Notes under the pieces: generated by a model
Seen by the model: only the letters and a program-made list of their open reading frames with translations
Told to the model about the DNA's origin: nothing
The model's database searches: none
Translations under genes and position numbers: made by a program
In this document: one piece after another, positions 1 to 5,389 of the stretch
Layout of the letters: each line of letters opens with the position of its first letter
How positions within the stretch are numbered: the first letter of the stretch is position 1
Assembly: GCA_016840245.1 (NCBI GenBank)
Contig: JAEOST010000746.1
Span: 1-5,389 of the forward strand
Direction: 5' to 3'
DNA: 5,389 nucleotides
DNA from: Candidatus Thorarchaeota archaeon
Lineage (GTDB): Archaea > Asgardarchaeota > Thorarchaeia > Thorarchaeales > Thorarchaeaceae

Positions 1-37
1 GAGTGACAATCCATTTTACGAGTCCAATGTACATAAG

Positions 38-77
38 CCTCTTGATAGAGGGTGAGAGGACAGTTCGTACCTCTCAC
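38..77 (-). terminator. Tandem stem-loops at the korB stop codon, possible transcript 3' end
   Basis: On the minus strand GTGAGAGG (77-70) pairs perfectly with CCTCTCAC (59-52) across a 10-base loop. The very next bases, CCTCT (51-47), pair with AGAGG (42-38) across a four-base loop. The korB stop codon (76-74) is in the first arm. The arms are interchangeable: either CCTCT can pair with either GAGAGG/AGAGG, so alternative folds are possible. No T-tract follows, so this is not a classic intrinsic terminator. It may mark the operon end, protect the mRNA, or respond to ribosomes terminating on korB. Confidence 0.35.
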
Positions 78-940
78 AGCAACATTCCATCAAGTTTCTC
101 CTGAAGCTTCTTCAGGTCAGTCTTGTGATCCTTGAGAGGCATCTTTTCTGGAATCGATAGGCCAGATGCTAAATCTGGTTTTTCTGCGTCATAGAAGATT
201 CCAATGGGTATCTTCTCGCCATTCTCGAATGCTCTCTCAATTGCCTTCCATCTATCCTTGGTATCATGCTTGGTTTCTTGAAGTGAATAGGTCTTCTCAT
301 TGAAGTACTTCCAAGTGAGCTGCCTGTTCCAAGTCTGGCAAGGTTGGAGAATGTCTACAACTGCCATACCCTTGTGTTTCATTGCCTTCACCATGATATC
401 AACAAGCATCTTCTGATCCCCTGAGAATGCTCGAGCCACAAAGGTTGCTCCACCGGTGATTGCTAGACCCACAGGATTGACTGGGTCCATTGGTGAACCT
501 GGTGGAGGAGGAGATGTCTTGGAAACATAGCCGCGTGGAGCTGATGGTGAGAACTGGCCTTTAGTCAATCCCATAACTCCATTGTTATGAACGAACAATG
601 CTATGTTTACATTCCTTCGAGCAGCATGCATCAAATGTCCGAGACCCTCACCCAACGTGTCACCGTCACCAACATGAACAATCGTTGTAAGGTCCTTGTT
701 AGCAGCATGAACACCAGTTGCAATTGGAATTGATCGTCCGTGCAAAGTATGGAAAGAGTTCAGGTTGATGTAATGAGGAATCTTACTGTTGCATCCAATT
801 CCAGAAACCATAGCAATATTGTGCTGAGGGACATCTAACTCAATGATCGCTTTCTTGAGAGCCGCTAGAATTCCAAAGTTCCCACATCCAGTACACCAAG
901 TGACTTTCTGCACTCCTTCGAGTTGTTCTGGTGTAATCAT
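74..940 (-). CDS. korB: 2-oxoacid:ferredoxin oxidoreductase, beta subunit (thiamine diphosphate-binding)
   Basis: Catalytic partner of the gamma-alpha subunit, 288 aa, the usual length for this family. It holds thiamine diphosphate and one [4Fe-4S] cluster. Cluster ligands are C16 and C19 (WCTGCGN), C50 (GIGCNSK) and C201 (QPCQTWN). The diphosphate/Mg motif is GDGD at 91-94, running through GHLMHAARRN to HNN at 118-120. It is followed by GLTKGQFSPSAPRGY (124-138), the family block. HNNGVMGLTKGQ has Met where many relatives have Tyr before the Gly. A run of four prolines lies at 144-147, in the loop after the SPSAP block. Translation starts at ATG inside the alpha stop (ATGA), with AAGGAGG at 951-957, ten bases upstream, implying coupled 1:1 synthesis. 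The stop codon is buried in a stem-loop (52-77). Confidence is high for the family and moderate for Kor rather than another 2-oxoacid specificity. Confidence 0.94.
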   Translation of the reverse strand: MITPEQLEGVQKVTWCTGCGNFGILAALKKAIIELDVPQHNIAMVSGIGCNSKIPHYINLNSFHTLHGRSIPIATGVHAANKDLTTIVHVGDGDTLGEGLGHLMHAARRNVNIALFVHNNGVMGLTKGQFSPSAPRGYVSKTSPPPPGSPMDPVNPVGLAITGGATFVARAFSGDQKMLVDIMVKAMKHKGMAVVDILQPCQTWNRQLTWKYFNEKTYSLQETKHDTKDRWKAIERAFENGEKIPIGIFYDAEKPDLASGLSIPEKMPLKDHKTDLKKLQEKLDGMLL

Positions 941-2652
941 AGTGCACCAACCTCCTTCAATTGCTGGATAATCCAGCCTGGTGTCATAGGTCTCCCATCG
1001 TACTTGTTCACATGATGGTGAACATCAAGTCCTGTTTCCATTCGAATCAATTTAGCAAGTTGAGATGTTGCATCTTGAGCAACGGAAACTACTTTCTGGG
1101 CCTGACTGAATACCTTGGTTAGTAGTTCAGTTCTCAGGGGATAGATGTCACAGAAGTGAAGCTGATTAACAGATTTCCCGTCTTTCTGAAGAATTTCAAC
1201 TGCTTCATATGCTGCACCCCATGAAGAGCCCCACGTTAGAAGAGTAATATCAGCTTTCTCGGGTCCGTAAATCTTGGGAGGTTCAAGATCATCCAGAATG
1301 TGGGGTATCTTGTTCATAAATTTCTGAACCATCGCATTTCTCATGTCAGGGTCTTCAGTAATGTGACCGTCTTCAAGATGGACATTTCCTGAAGATACAA
1401 CTATCTTACCAGGGTCTCCAGGGAATGCTCTTGGTGATACACCATCATCTGTCAATGCGTATCTCTTGTAATTGGTCTCACTCATACCTGCTAGCTTACC
1501 TCGATCAATCTTGACCTTGGTAACATCAAGAGGTGGAAGACTCCAAGTTGAGTCTGCAAGATGCTGATCACCTAGAATCATTACTGGGACTTGGAATTTA
1601 TCCGCTAAGTCAAACGCTCTGATTGTAACTTCAAAACCTTCCATGGGATCTTTTGGTGCAAGCATAATTCTTGGAAACTCACCTTGGCTAGAAAAGGTCA
1701 TGAAGAGAAGGTCTGACTGTTCTGTTCGAGTAGGTAGACCAGTGCTTGGACCAGCACGCTGAGCATTATAGATGACAATAGGGATTTCTGCCATAGCACC
1801 TAAACCAAGAGCTTCAACCATTAAGGCAAAGCCACCACCAGATGTGGTAACCATCGAACGTGCACCAGCATATGATGCTCCTAGTGCCATATTTATCGAT
1901 GCAATCTCATCTTCTGTTTGAATCGCACCAATATCCAGATCGCGACCATATGTGATGACATCCTGGAATAGTGCAGTTGAAGGACTCATTGGATAGGATG
2001 AGACCCATTTGAGGTTCGCAGCCATGGCCCCAAATGCCATTGCTCGATTTCCTGTCATGAGCATCTTGTCTACACCTGGACCTTTCTGGATAGTACTCAG
2101 GTTCTGGCTGCAAGGGCCCGGGAATTCCTCCAAGGTTCTATCGTACATAGCTCTGGCGACTGCTACGTTGCTTGAGATGACTTTCTCACCTTTCTTCTTG
2201 AATATTGCAGCAAGTGTTTCTTCTGCAAGTTCAATTGGAAAATTCAAAATAGCAAGTACAGCACCAAGTGCAGCTGCGTTTGTCATTCTGACATGACCAC
2301 CAACTTCCTTAGCAGTTTTCTGAAGTGGTGCTGCATAGTGACATGCTTCATGATTAAGAAACTCGACACTATCATCAAAGATAATGACTCCACTATCTGC
2401 TAGCTTGTTCCTCGGCTGAATGACTGCATCATTTGAGAAGGCGATTATCACATCCAATTCATCGACAGGAGCGTGAATCGGTTTGTCGGATACTCTAATC
2501 TGAGTAAAGTTATAGCCTCCCCGTATTCTGGATTCCGCATCATTTATGGTGAAGGTGTGAAATCCTGCCTTCACAAATATTTGAGCTAGTAAGTCACCAA
2601 CAGTGTTGATACCTTGACCGGCTTCTCCTCCAATCTGCAAGGTAATATCCAT
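937..2652 (-). CDS. korA: 2-oxoacid:ferredoxin oxidoreductase, fused gamma-alpha subunit
   Basis: One half of a CoA-dependent 2-oxoacid:ferredoxin oxidoreductase, 571 aa, which decarboxylates a 2-oxoacid to acyl-CoA and passes two electrons to ferredoxin, or runs in reverse. Residues 1 to about 180 are the gamma domain, with IGGEAGQG (7-14) and SRIRGGYNFTQIRVSD (41-56). A short linker leads to the alpha domain (about 195-571). It has YPMSP at 220-224, the position of the YPITP substrate loop, QTEDEIASINMALGAS (245-260), TTSGGGFALM (269-278), and RAGPSTGLPTRTEQSDL (299-315). The C-terminal domain ends with KYDGRPMTPGW (550-560). No ferredoxin domain is fused to it. The ATG start has GGAGG at 2662-2666, nine bases upstream, and the gamma motif begins within seven residues, so the start is secure. 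Its stop overlaps korB (ATGA, 937-940). 2-Oxoglutarate is the likeliest substrate given the Kor-like architecture, but pyruvate or other 2-oxoacids are not excluded. Confidence 0.93.
   Translation of the reverse strand: MDITLQIGGEAGQGINTVGDLLAQIFVKAGFHTFTINDAESRIRGGYNFTQIRVSDKPIHAPVDELDVIIAFSNDAVIQPRNKLADSGVIIFDDSVEFLNHEACHYAAPLQKTAKEVGGHVRMTNAAALGAVLAILNFPIELAEETLAAIFKKKGEKVISSNVAVARAMYDRTLEEFPGPCSQNLSTIQKGPGVDKMLMTGNRAMAFGAMAANLKWVSSYPMSPSTALFQDVITYGRDLDIGAIQTEDEIASINMALGASYAGARSMVTTSGGGFALMVEALGLGAMAEIPIVIYNAQRAGPSTGLPTRTEQSDLLFMTFSSQGEFPRIMLAPKDPMEGFEVTIRAFDLADKFQVPVMILGDQHLADSTWSLPPLDVTKVKIDRGKLAGMSETNYKRYALTDDGVSPRAFPGDPGKIVVSSGNVHLEDGHITEDPDMRNAMVQKFMNKIPHILDDLEPPKIYGPEKADITLLTWGSSWGAAYEAVEILQKDGKSVNQLHFCDIYPLRTELLTKVFSQAQKVVSVAQDATSQLAKLIRMETGLDVHHHVNKYDGRPMTPGWIIQQLKEVGAL
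951..957 (-). promoter_or_regulatory. Shine-Dalgarno site of korB
   Basis: AAGGAGG, ten bases before the korB ATG and within the last codons of korA. With the ATGA overlap at 937-940 it supports both the chosen start and translational coupling. Confidence 0.8.
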
Positions 2653-2693
2653 TAGAAGGGTCCTCCCGCTGAGCTAGCGGTTTGATTATTCAT
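2652..2693 (-). CDS. Possible 13-residue leader peptide or mini-ORF before korA
   Basis: ATG (2693-2691) to TAA (2654-2652) encodes MNNQTASSAGGPF. AAGGAG lies seven bases upstream of the ATG. The start overlaps the stop of the +1 frame (ATGA), and its own stop overlaps the korA ATG (TAATG). The GGAGG of korA lies within its Gly-Gly codons. The double overlap and good ribosome site suggest translation, perhaps coupling korA to the frame upstream. At this length chance is a serious alternative, and I know of no homologue. It could also be an N-terminal remnant if an indel sits near its end. Confidence 0.22.
   Translation of the reverse strand: MNNQTASSAGGPF
2662..2666 (-). promoter_or_regulatory. 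Shine-Dalgarno site of korA
   Basis: GGAGG nine bases before the korA ATG (2652-2650). It fixes the korA start at the gamma-domain Met. It also lies inside the 13-codon mini-ORF that ends at the korA start, so ribosomes on that mini-ORF would cover this site. Confidence 0.75.
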
Positions 2694-2790
2694 AGGACCA
2701 CTCCTTCGCACATATGTGCTTTACTCAATGGCAGAGTTTTTCCAGCCGCATCATCAGAGAATGCGTCGAGTCTTTTCCCAAACTTGGGGG
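2690..2790 (-). other. Coding-like +1 frame downstream of the ferredoxin (possible frameshifted C-terminus)
   Basis: The frame +1 to the ferredoxin is open from at least 2821 to a TGA at 2692-2690, filling the 101-base gap before korA. If one C of the CCCCC run (2790-2786) is skipped, the ferredoxin becomes 114 aa, with a tail including KFGKRLDAFSDD and TLPLSKAHMCEG instead of QVWEKTRRIL. The codons used are ordinary for the neighbouring genes. Every other junction in the operon overlaps or is one base apart, so an unused 101-base gap is out of character. Explanations are a sequence error, a real or programmed +1 frameshift at CCC-C, a separate 43-codon ORF from a GTG at 2821, or chance. I do not recognise the tail. 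Confidence 0.35.
2708..2719. promoter_or_regulatory. 12-bp perfect palindrome in the ferredoxin-korA gap
   Basis: GCACATATGTGC is fully self-complementary and lies 56 bases upstream of the korA start. It could be a dimeric regulator site for an internal promoter. Around one palindrome of this length is expected by chance in a window this size, and no clear TATA box or BRE accompanies it. It would also be inside coding sequence if the +1 frame is translated. Confidence 0.15.
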
Positions 2791-3035
2791 TCAAGTAGGA
2801 AAGAGTGAATCTCGGATACACCCTCAACCAGAATAGCCTCAGAACGACATGTGTCTTTACAGGAAAGACATCCGATACAGTTCTCGGGATTTGCTATGCT
2901 TGGAACTTCACCCTCTTTTTGGATGATAACATGATCTGCAACAAGACTGTCTGCACCTGAGTGTGGACAAACATCAACACACTCTGCACATTTCACACAT
3001 GCATCTTCATCTCGTGTAAGGATTATTCTTGACAC
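2754..3035 (-). CDS. Small 2x[4Fe-4S] ferredoxin linking hydrogenase and oxidoreductase genes
   Basis: Electron carrier or small electron-transfer subunit of 93 aa. Two cluster motifs are complete: C13-x2-C16-x2-C19-x3-C23-P and C53-x2-C56-x2-C59-x3-C63; the last Cys is followed by Arg instead of the usual Pro. The spacer between motifs (about 29 residues) is longer than in minimal clostridial ferredoxins. The start codon is GTG (3035-3033) with GGAGG at 3046-3050, ten bases upstream, inside the last codons of the large-subunit gene. Lying between hydrogenase and oxidoreductase genes, it could be a KorD-like delta subunit, a hydrogenase-associated ferredoxin, or a shared carrier. I cannot separate these from sequence alone. 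The 3' end is uncertain. As read, it ends at tandem TGA codons, but a +1 shift at the CCCCC run (2786-2790) would give a 114-residue protein ending at 2690. The cluster-binding part is not affected. Confidence 0.88.
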   Translation of the reverse strand: MSRIILTRDEDACVKCAECVDVCPHSGADSLVADHVIIQKEGEVPSIANPENCIGCLSCKDTCRSEAILVEGVSEIHSFLLDPQVWEKTRRIL

Positions 3036-3036
3036 T

Positions 3037-4389
3037 TCACTCAGTCCTCCTCTTCGGGCGAATCATATGGGTTGAACAAGATATGCACGGGTCATATGCT
3101 CGAAGGATCATCTCGCAATTGCGAATAACTCGGTCTTCCTCAAATCCCTGAGCCTTACTGTATTCGAGCCCTTGGGTTAAGGCTTGGTTAACTGCTAACT
3201 GATTGTTCTGTGTTGCGACTATGAGATTTGCTTTCTCGATATGTCCATTCTTGATTGAGTAGTGATGGAATAATGTACCTCGGGGAGCCTCAACGCTGCT
3301 TACTGCTTCTCCATCTTTTAGAGCAATTTCCACAGTAGTATTTGTGCCCTTTGTAGCAGGATTCTCTAAGAGACCTTGGAGCCTTTCACAGGCATAGATA
3401 ATTTCAATCAATCGTGCCCAATGCGATAGAAGACTGTGTTCCAATGGAGTACCCCACTTCGATCTTAGTTCACTCATCTCGTGATCAGCAATACTTGTCC
3501 CGTAAGATTGGTTCACGTTTGCCCTCGCAAGACAGTTCACTCTTAGAGTTCCAGTTTCTGGACCCAAGTTCTTCAGATAGGGCGCTTTCATGTAGGTCTC
3601 ACTTATTGCCTTCTCAGCAAGTATGTCTAGATATTGATCAGGATTGAAAGTTGATATTTCAGACCCTGTTTCATTGACTACCTTGACATTCCCTTTTACG
3701 AACGACACAACGCCATTATCAGACAATGCCATGTAATTCGACTTCACGGAACCGAGGGAACCAACTAAATCAGTCTGCTCGTCGAACCATGTTTTTAGAT
3801 GCCCCAGAAATTCTTGTGTAAGGGATAGCGCTTCATCGGTCAATGCACGGAAATCTATTCCATCTCCTGCAATTGGATTGTCAGCCATTCCACCAATTCT
3901 CACATTGACAGGGTGAACGTTACGTCCTCCAATATTGGAAGTCATAAGACGACCAATGGAGTGTAACCGTAATCCCTTCTCAAAGAGAGCAGGATTTGCG
4001 GCTTTGATATCCACGACACTCTTGAAATCAGTTCGTGGAATTAAGTCAGGTAATGAGAGTACGATGAATGAAAGTGCATGTGAGTCAACCAATTGAGAGA
4101 GTACAAGCATCTCTCTGAGTATTGTTGCAGTCTCAGGAATCTCCAGTCCAAGTGCTTTCTCTATTGTCTGCGAAGAACCTACTGCATGTGATACTGGACA
4201 GACTCCACATATCCTACTTGCTAACCACGGAACCCTCTCAACAGGAGCTCCCGACAGAAATGCTTCGAAACCTCTGAGAACAGGTGTCGTGAAGTAAGCT
4301 TTACTCACTGATCCGTCATCATTGTATTCGAGATTGAGTTGTCCATGTGACTCAATTCGTGTTACTGGTTCGATTTTAACCTCGGTCAT
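3037..4389 (-). CDS. mvhA: [NiFe]-hydrogenase large (catalytic) subunit, group 3 (MvhA-like)
   Basis: Catalytic subunit that binds the Ni-Fe(CN)2CO centre and interconverts H2 with protons and electrons; 450 aa. All four metal-ligand cysteines are present: C61 and C64 in RICGVCPVSH, and C435 and C438 in DPCISCSTH. The N-terminal TRIESHG motif (residues 10-16) matches the family TRIEGHG, with Ser replacing one Gly. Further MvhA-like blocks are GGRNVHP (154-160), SHWARLIEI (322-330) and EAPRGTLFHHY (367-377). Maturation normally needs proteolysis after the last motif His (H441), which here would release only nine residues, MIRPKRRTE. That tail is shorter than in methanogen MvhA as I recall it. 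The gene starts within the small-subunit stop (ATGA, 4386-4389), preceded by AAAGGAGGA at 4399-4407, so translation of the pair is probably coupled. One base separates its stop from the ferredoxin start. No hydrogenase maturation gene is in the window. Confidence 0.95.
   Translation of the reverse strand: MTEVKIEPVTRIESHGQLNLEYNDDGSVSKAYFTTPVLRGFEAFLSGAPVERVPWLASRICGVCPVSHAVGSSQTIEKALGLEIPETATILREMLVLSQLVDSHALSFIVLSLPDLIPRTDFKSVVDIKAANPALFEKGLRLHSIGRLMTSNIGGRNVHPVNVRIGGMADNPIAGDGIDFRALTDEALSLTQEFLGHLKTWFDEQTDLVGSLGSVKSNYMALSDNGVVSFVKGNVKVVNETGSEISTFNPDQYLDILAEKAISETYMKAPYLKNLGPETGTLRVNCLARANVNQSYGTSIADHEMSELRSKWGTPLEHSLLSHWARLIEIIYACERLQGLLENPATKGTNTTVEIALKDGEAVSSVEAPRGTLFHHYSIKNGHIEKANLIVATQNNQLAVNQALTQGLEYSKAQGFEEDRVIRNCEMILRAYDPCISCSTHMIRPKRRTE
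3046..3050 (-). promoter_or_regulatory. Shine-Dalgarno site of the ferredoxin gene, deciding a GTG start
   Basis: GGAGG ten bases before the GTG codon at 3035-3033. It also encodes the large subunit's last residues (Arg-Arg-Thr-Glu are AGG AGG ACT GAG). No ATG lies in frame between this site and the first cluster cysteine, so the GTG start is well supported. Confidence 0.7.
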
Positions 4390-5294
4390 TTGGCAACATC
4401 CTCCTTTCTCAATGGTGCTTGAAGTTCAACTACTGGAGAGTAAGGTTTCCGCTTCATTGCCTCACTGGCAAATGTGAAGGGGAAGAAACGCCATGGAATC
4501 GCACTGATCTCTTTCATGACATCCTCTTCAGAACGTCCGGAGAAATGTGACACCCTACTTACAAAATCACGAATGACGGTGTGGGTCGGTAATGTCAGGA
4601 CTCTATCTGTAGGACCTCTGCATCCACTGCAGGGCATGTTAGTATCAGGACACTGTGCACTACATCCACCTCGTGTAACTGAACCGAGGCAGACATATCC
4701 TTGAGAGAGGAGACACAAATCTTTGTCAGGAATTGAAATACTCTCAAGATGTGACAGTTCCCGATGCTCAATTTTTCTTCCGCATTCAGCACAGACAGGC
4801 AAGCGATGTTTGTCGGTCATCTGGATTTCCTTACCGGAGAGGACCAGTGGGAGTGCCTGTTGTAGAACGGACTCGGAAGGTGGGCATCCGGGAATATAAT
4901 AATCAATTTTTACAAAAGCATCAACTGTTTCAAGTCGTGGAATCAATGGAGGAGCTTCAGTGAATGGATTCTCATTCTCACCCGAAACGGTCTGAAGGAG
5001 TTCATCAGAAGTAGAGAGGTTACCTAGTGCTTGGATACCACCGTAAGTTGCGCAAGAACCAATTGCAACTAATAGTTCAGATTTCTCTCTAGCTTCTATT
5101 AATTTCTTCATGTCGTCCTCTGTTCGGACAGCACCTTCGACAAGACAACAATCAACTTTGGGTAGCTCTCTGACGTCAAGAATGGTTGTCGCATATTTGA
5201 TACTTGACAACATACGACCGAGTAGTTCCTTTTGGTCAAGGATTGATACTTGGCAACCTGAGCAAGCAGAGAGGCTTACTATGGCTATATCCAT
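4386..5294 (-). CDS. mvhG: [NiFe]-hydrogenase small subunit, group 3 (MvhG-like)
   Basis: Electron-transfer subunit of a cytoplasmic [NiFe]-hydrogenase, 302 aa, close to the usual length of MvhG/FrhG proteins. It relays electrons between the Ni-Fe site of the large subunit and an external acceptor through iron-sulfur clusters. Proximal-cluster ligands are visible as C11 and C14 (ACSGC), C81 (GSCATYGG) and C137 (PGCPPS). A ferredoxin-like cysteine set follows: C168 and C171, then C194, C202, C211, C215, C222 and C225, in the group 3 pattern CLLSQGYVCLG...GGCSAQCP...CSGCRGP. This is enough for two more [4Fe-4S] clusters. There is no twin-arginine signal or membrane segment, which fits a soluble enzyme. 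The ATG start is chosen because the conserved cysteine region begins only ten residues later. Its Shine-Dalgarno site (AGGAG, 5308-5312) lies 13 bases away, longer than for its neighbours. The stop overlaps the large-subunit start by four bases. The family is certain; assignment to Mvh rather than another group 3 branch is inference. Confidence 0.93.
   Translation of the reverse strand: MDIAIVSLSACSGCQVSILDQKELLGRMLSSIKYATTILDVRELPKVDCCLVEGAVRTEDDMKKLIEAREKSELLVAIGSCATYGGIQALGNLSTSDELLQTVSGENENPFTEAPPLIPRLETVDAFVKIDYYIPGCPPSESVLQQALPLVLSGKEIQMTDKHRLPVCAECGRKIEHRELSHLESISIPDKDLCLLSQGYVCLGSVTRGGCSAQCPDTNMPCSGCRGPTDRVLTLPTHTVIRDFVSRVSHFSGRSEEDVMKEISAIPWRFFPFTFASEAMKRKPYSPVVELQAPLRKEDVAK
4399..4407 (-). 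promoter_or_regulatory. Shine-Dalgarno site of the hydrogenase large subunit
   Basis: AAAGGAGGA with its GGAGG core (4400-4404) ten bases before the large-subunit ATG (4389-4387), inside the last codons of the small-subunit gene. It supports coupled translation of the two hydrogenase subunits. Confidence 0.75.
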
Positions 5295-5303
5295 TCCAGA
5301 AGT

Positions 5304-5389
5304 TCAGCTCCTGAAATACACGCGTGTCAAACAGGAGTTAGGACCTGTGTGTTCGATTTCCATTCCAGTCTTTCTTCCTGTAATCTCAC
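5304..5389 (-). CDS. Possible 3' end of an unidentified upstream gene (partial)
   Basis: Upstream of the small-subunit start, two minus-strand frames are open from the window edge. The longer gives 27 residues beginning EITGRKTGMEIEHTGPN and stops at TGA 5306-5304, nine bases before the small-subunit ATG. Its first 18 codons are rich in purine-first codons, as real coding sequence often is. The other gives 20 residues including EERLEWKS and stops at 5329-5327. LEW faintly recalls the MvhD C-terminal region, the expected neighbour in Mvh operons, but the match is too short to rely on. The spacing fits an operon continuing upstream. I cannot say which frame is real or what the protein is. Confidence 0.3.
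   Translation of the reverse strand, partial: EITGRKTGMEIEHTGPNSCLTRVYFRS

Noticed and set aside
1..34. Start of a possible next gene, ATG at 34-32 reading MYIGLVKWIVT to the window edge
   Set aside because: Only 11 codons are visible, the AGAGG upstream is just three bases from the ATG and is part of a stem-loop, and the frame is simply the korB frame continued past its stop.
27..34. 8-bp palindrome ATGTACAT
   Set aside because: Palindromes this short occur about twenty times in a window of this size by chance.
71..76. Possible readthrough or selenocysteine at the korB TGA, since the same frame stays open to the window edge
   Set aside because: KorB is already full length at 288 residues with all expected motifs, and 24 open codons in one frame are not unusual.
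2009..2296. Plus-strand open frame of 95 codons inside korA
   Set aside because: It is antisense to a confident korA region with conserved motifs, has no plausible family features, and is explained as a shadow of korA codon use.
3414..3647. Plus-strand open frame of 77 codons inside the hydrogenase large subunit
   Set aside because: Antisense shadow of a conserved gene with no recognisable domain and no operon context on the plus strand.
4474..4963. Plus-strand open frames and a minus-strand alternative frame within the small subunit
   Set aside because: They overlap the cysteine-rich conserved region of the small subunit and contain no motifs of their own.
5331..5348. Inverted repeat ACAGG-8-CCTGT upstream of the small subunit
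   Set aside because: The stem is only five base pairs with an unpaired 8-base loop; this is expected by chance.

Overview
The window is a compact, one-directional gene cluster read entirely from the minus strand, that is from high to low coordinates. It holds five confident genes. In transcription order these are a [NiFe]-hydrogenase small subunit (5294-4386), its catalytic large subunit (4389-3037), a small two-cluster ferredoxin (3035-2754), and the gamma-alpha fused (2652-937) and beta (940-74) subunits of a 2-oxoacid:ferredoxin oxidoreductase. The genes overlap by 4 bases (ATGA) at two junctions and sit one base apart at a third. Most carry a GGAGG Shine-Dalgarno sequence 9-10 bases before the start, so they probably form one transcript.

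The protein families point to an anaerobe, most likely an archaeon. The hydrogenase pair resembles the cytoplasmic group 3, MvhA/MvhG-like lineage. The oxidoreductase has the two-subunit layout, with gamma fused to the N terminus of alpha, that is common in archaea and some anaerobic bacteria. Base composition looks mid-40s percent GC by eye. An uncultured lineage such as an Asgard archaeon would fit, but that is inference: there is no rRNA or other marker here.

Region by region: 5389-5295 is upstream sequence with two open frames that may be the tail of another gene; 5294-3037 is the hydrogenase; 3035-2754 is the ferredoxin; 2753-2653 is the only real gap between genes; 2652-74 is the oxidoreductase; 73-1 holds a tandem stem-loop at the end of the beta gene and no supported gene.

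The cluster suggests a short redox chain. The oxidoreductase would move electrons between a 2-oxoacid plus CoA and ferredoxin, the linked ferredoxin would carry them, and the hydrogenase would take them to or from H2. It could work as H2-evolving oxidation of 2-oxoacids or as H2-driven reductive carboxylation. No MvhD, HdrABC, NAD(P)-binding or F420-binding subunit is visible, so the partner of the hydrogenase cannot be settled from this window.

The most unusual local signal is the 101-base gap between the ferredoxin and the alpha subunit gene. The frame +1 to the ferredoxin stays open and coding-like through it. The ferredoxin frame could enter it at a CCCCC run, and it ends in an ATGA overlap with a 13-codon mini-ORF that itself ends in a TAATG overlap with the alpha gene. 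This could be a sequencing indel, a real or programmed +1 frameshift, or small overlapping genes.
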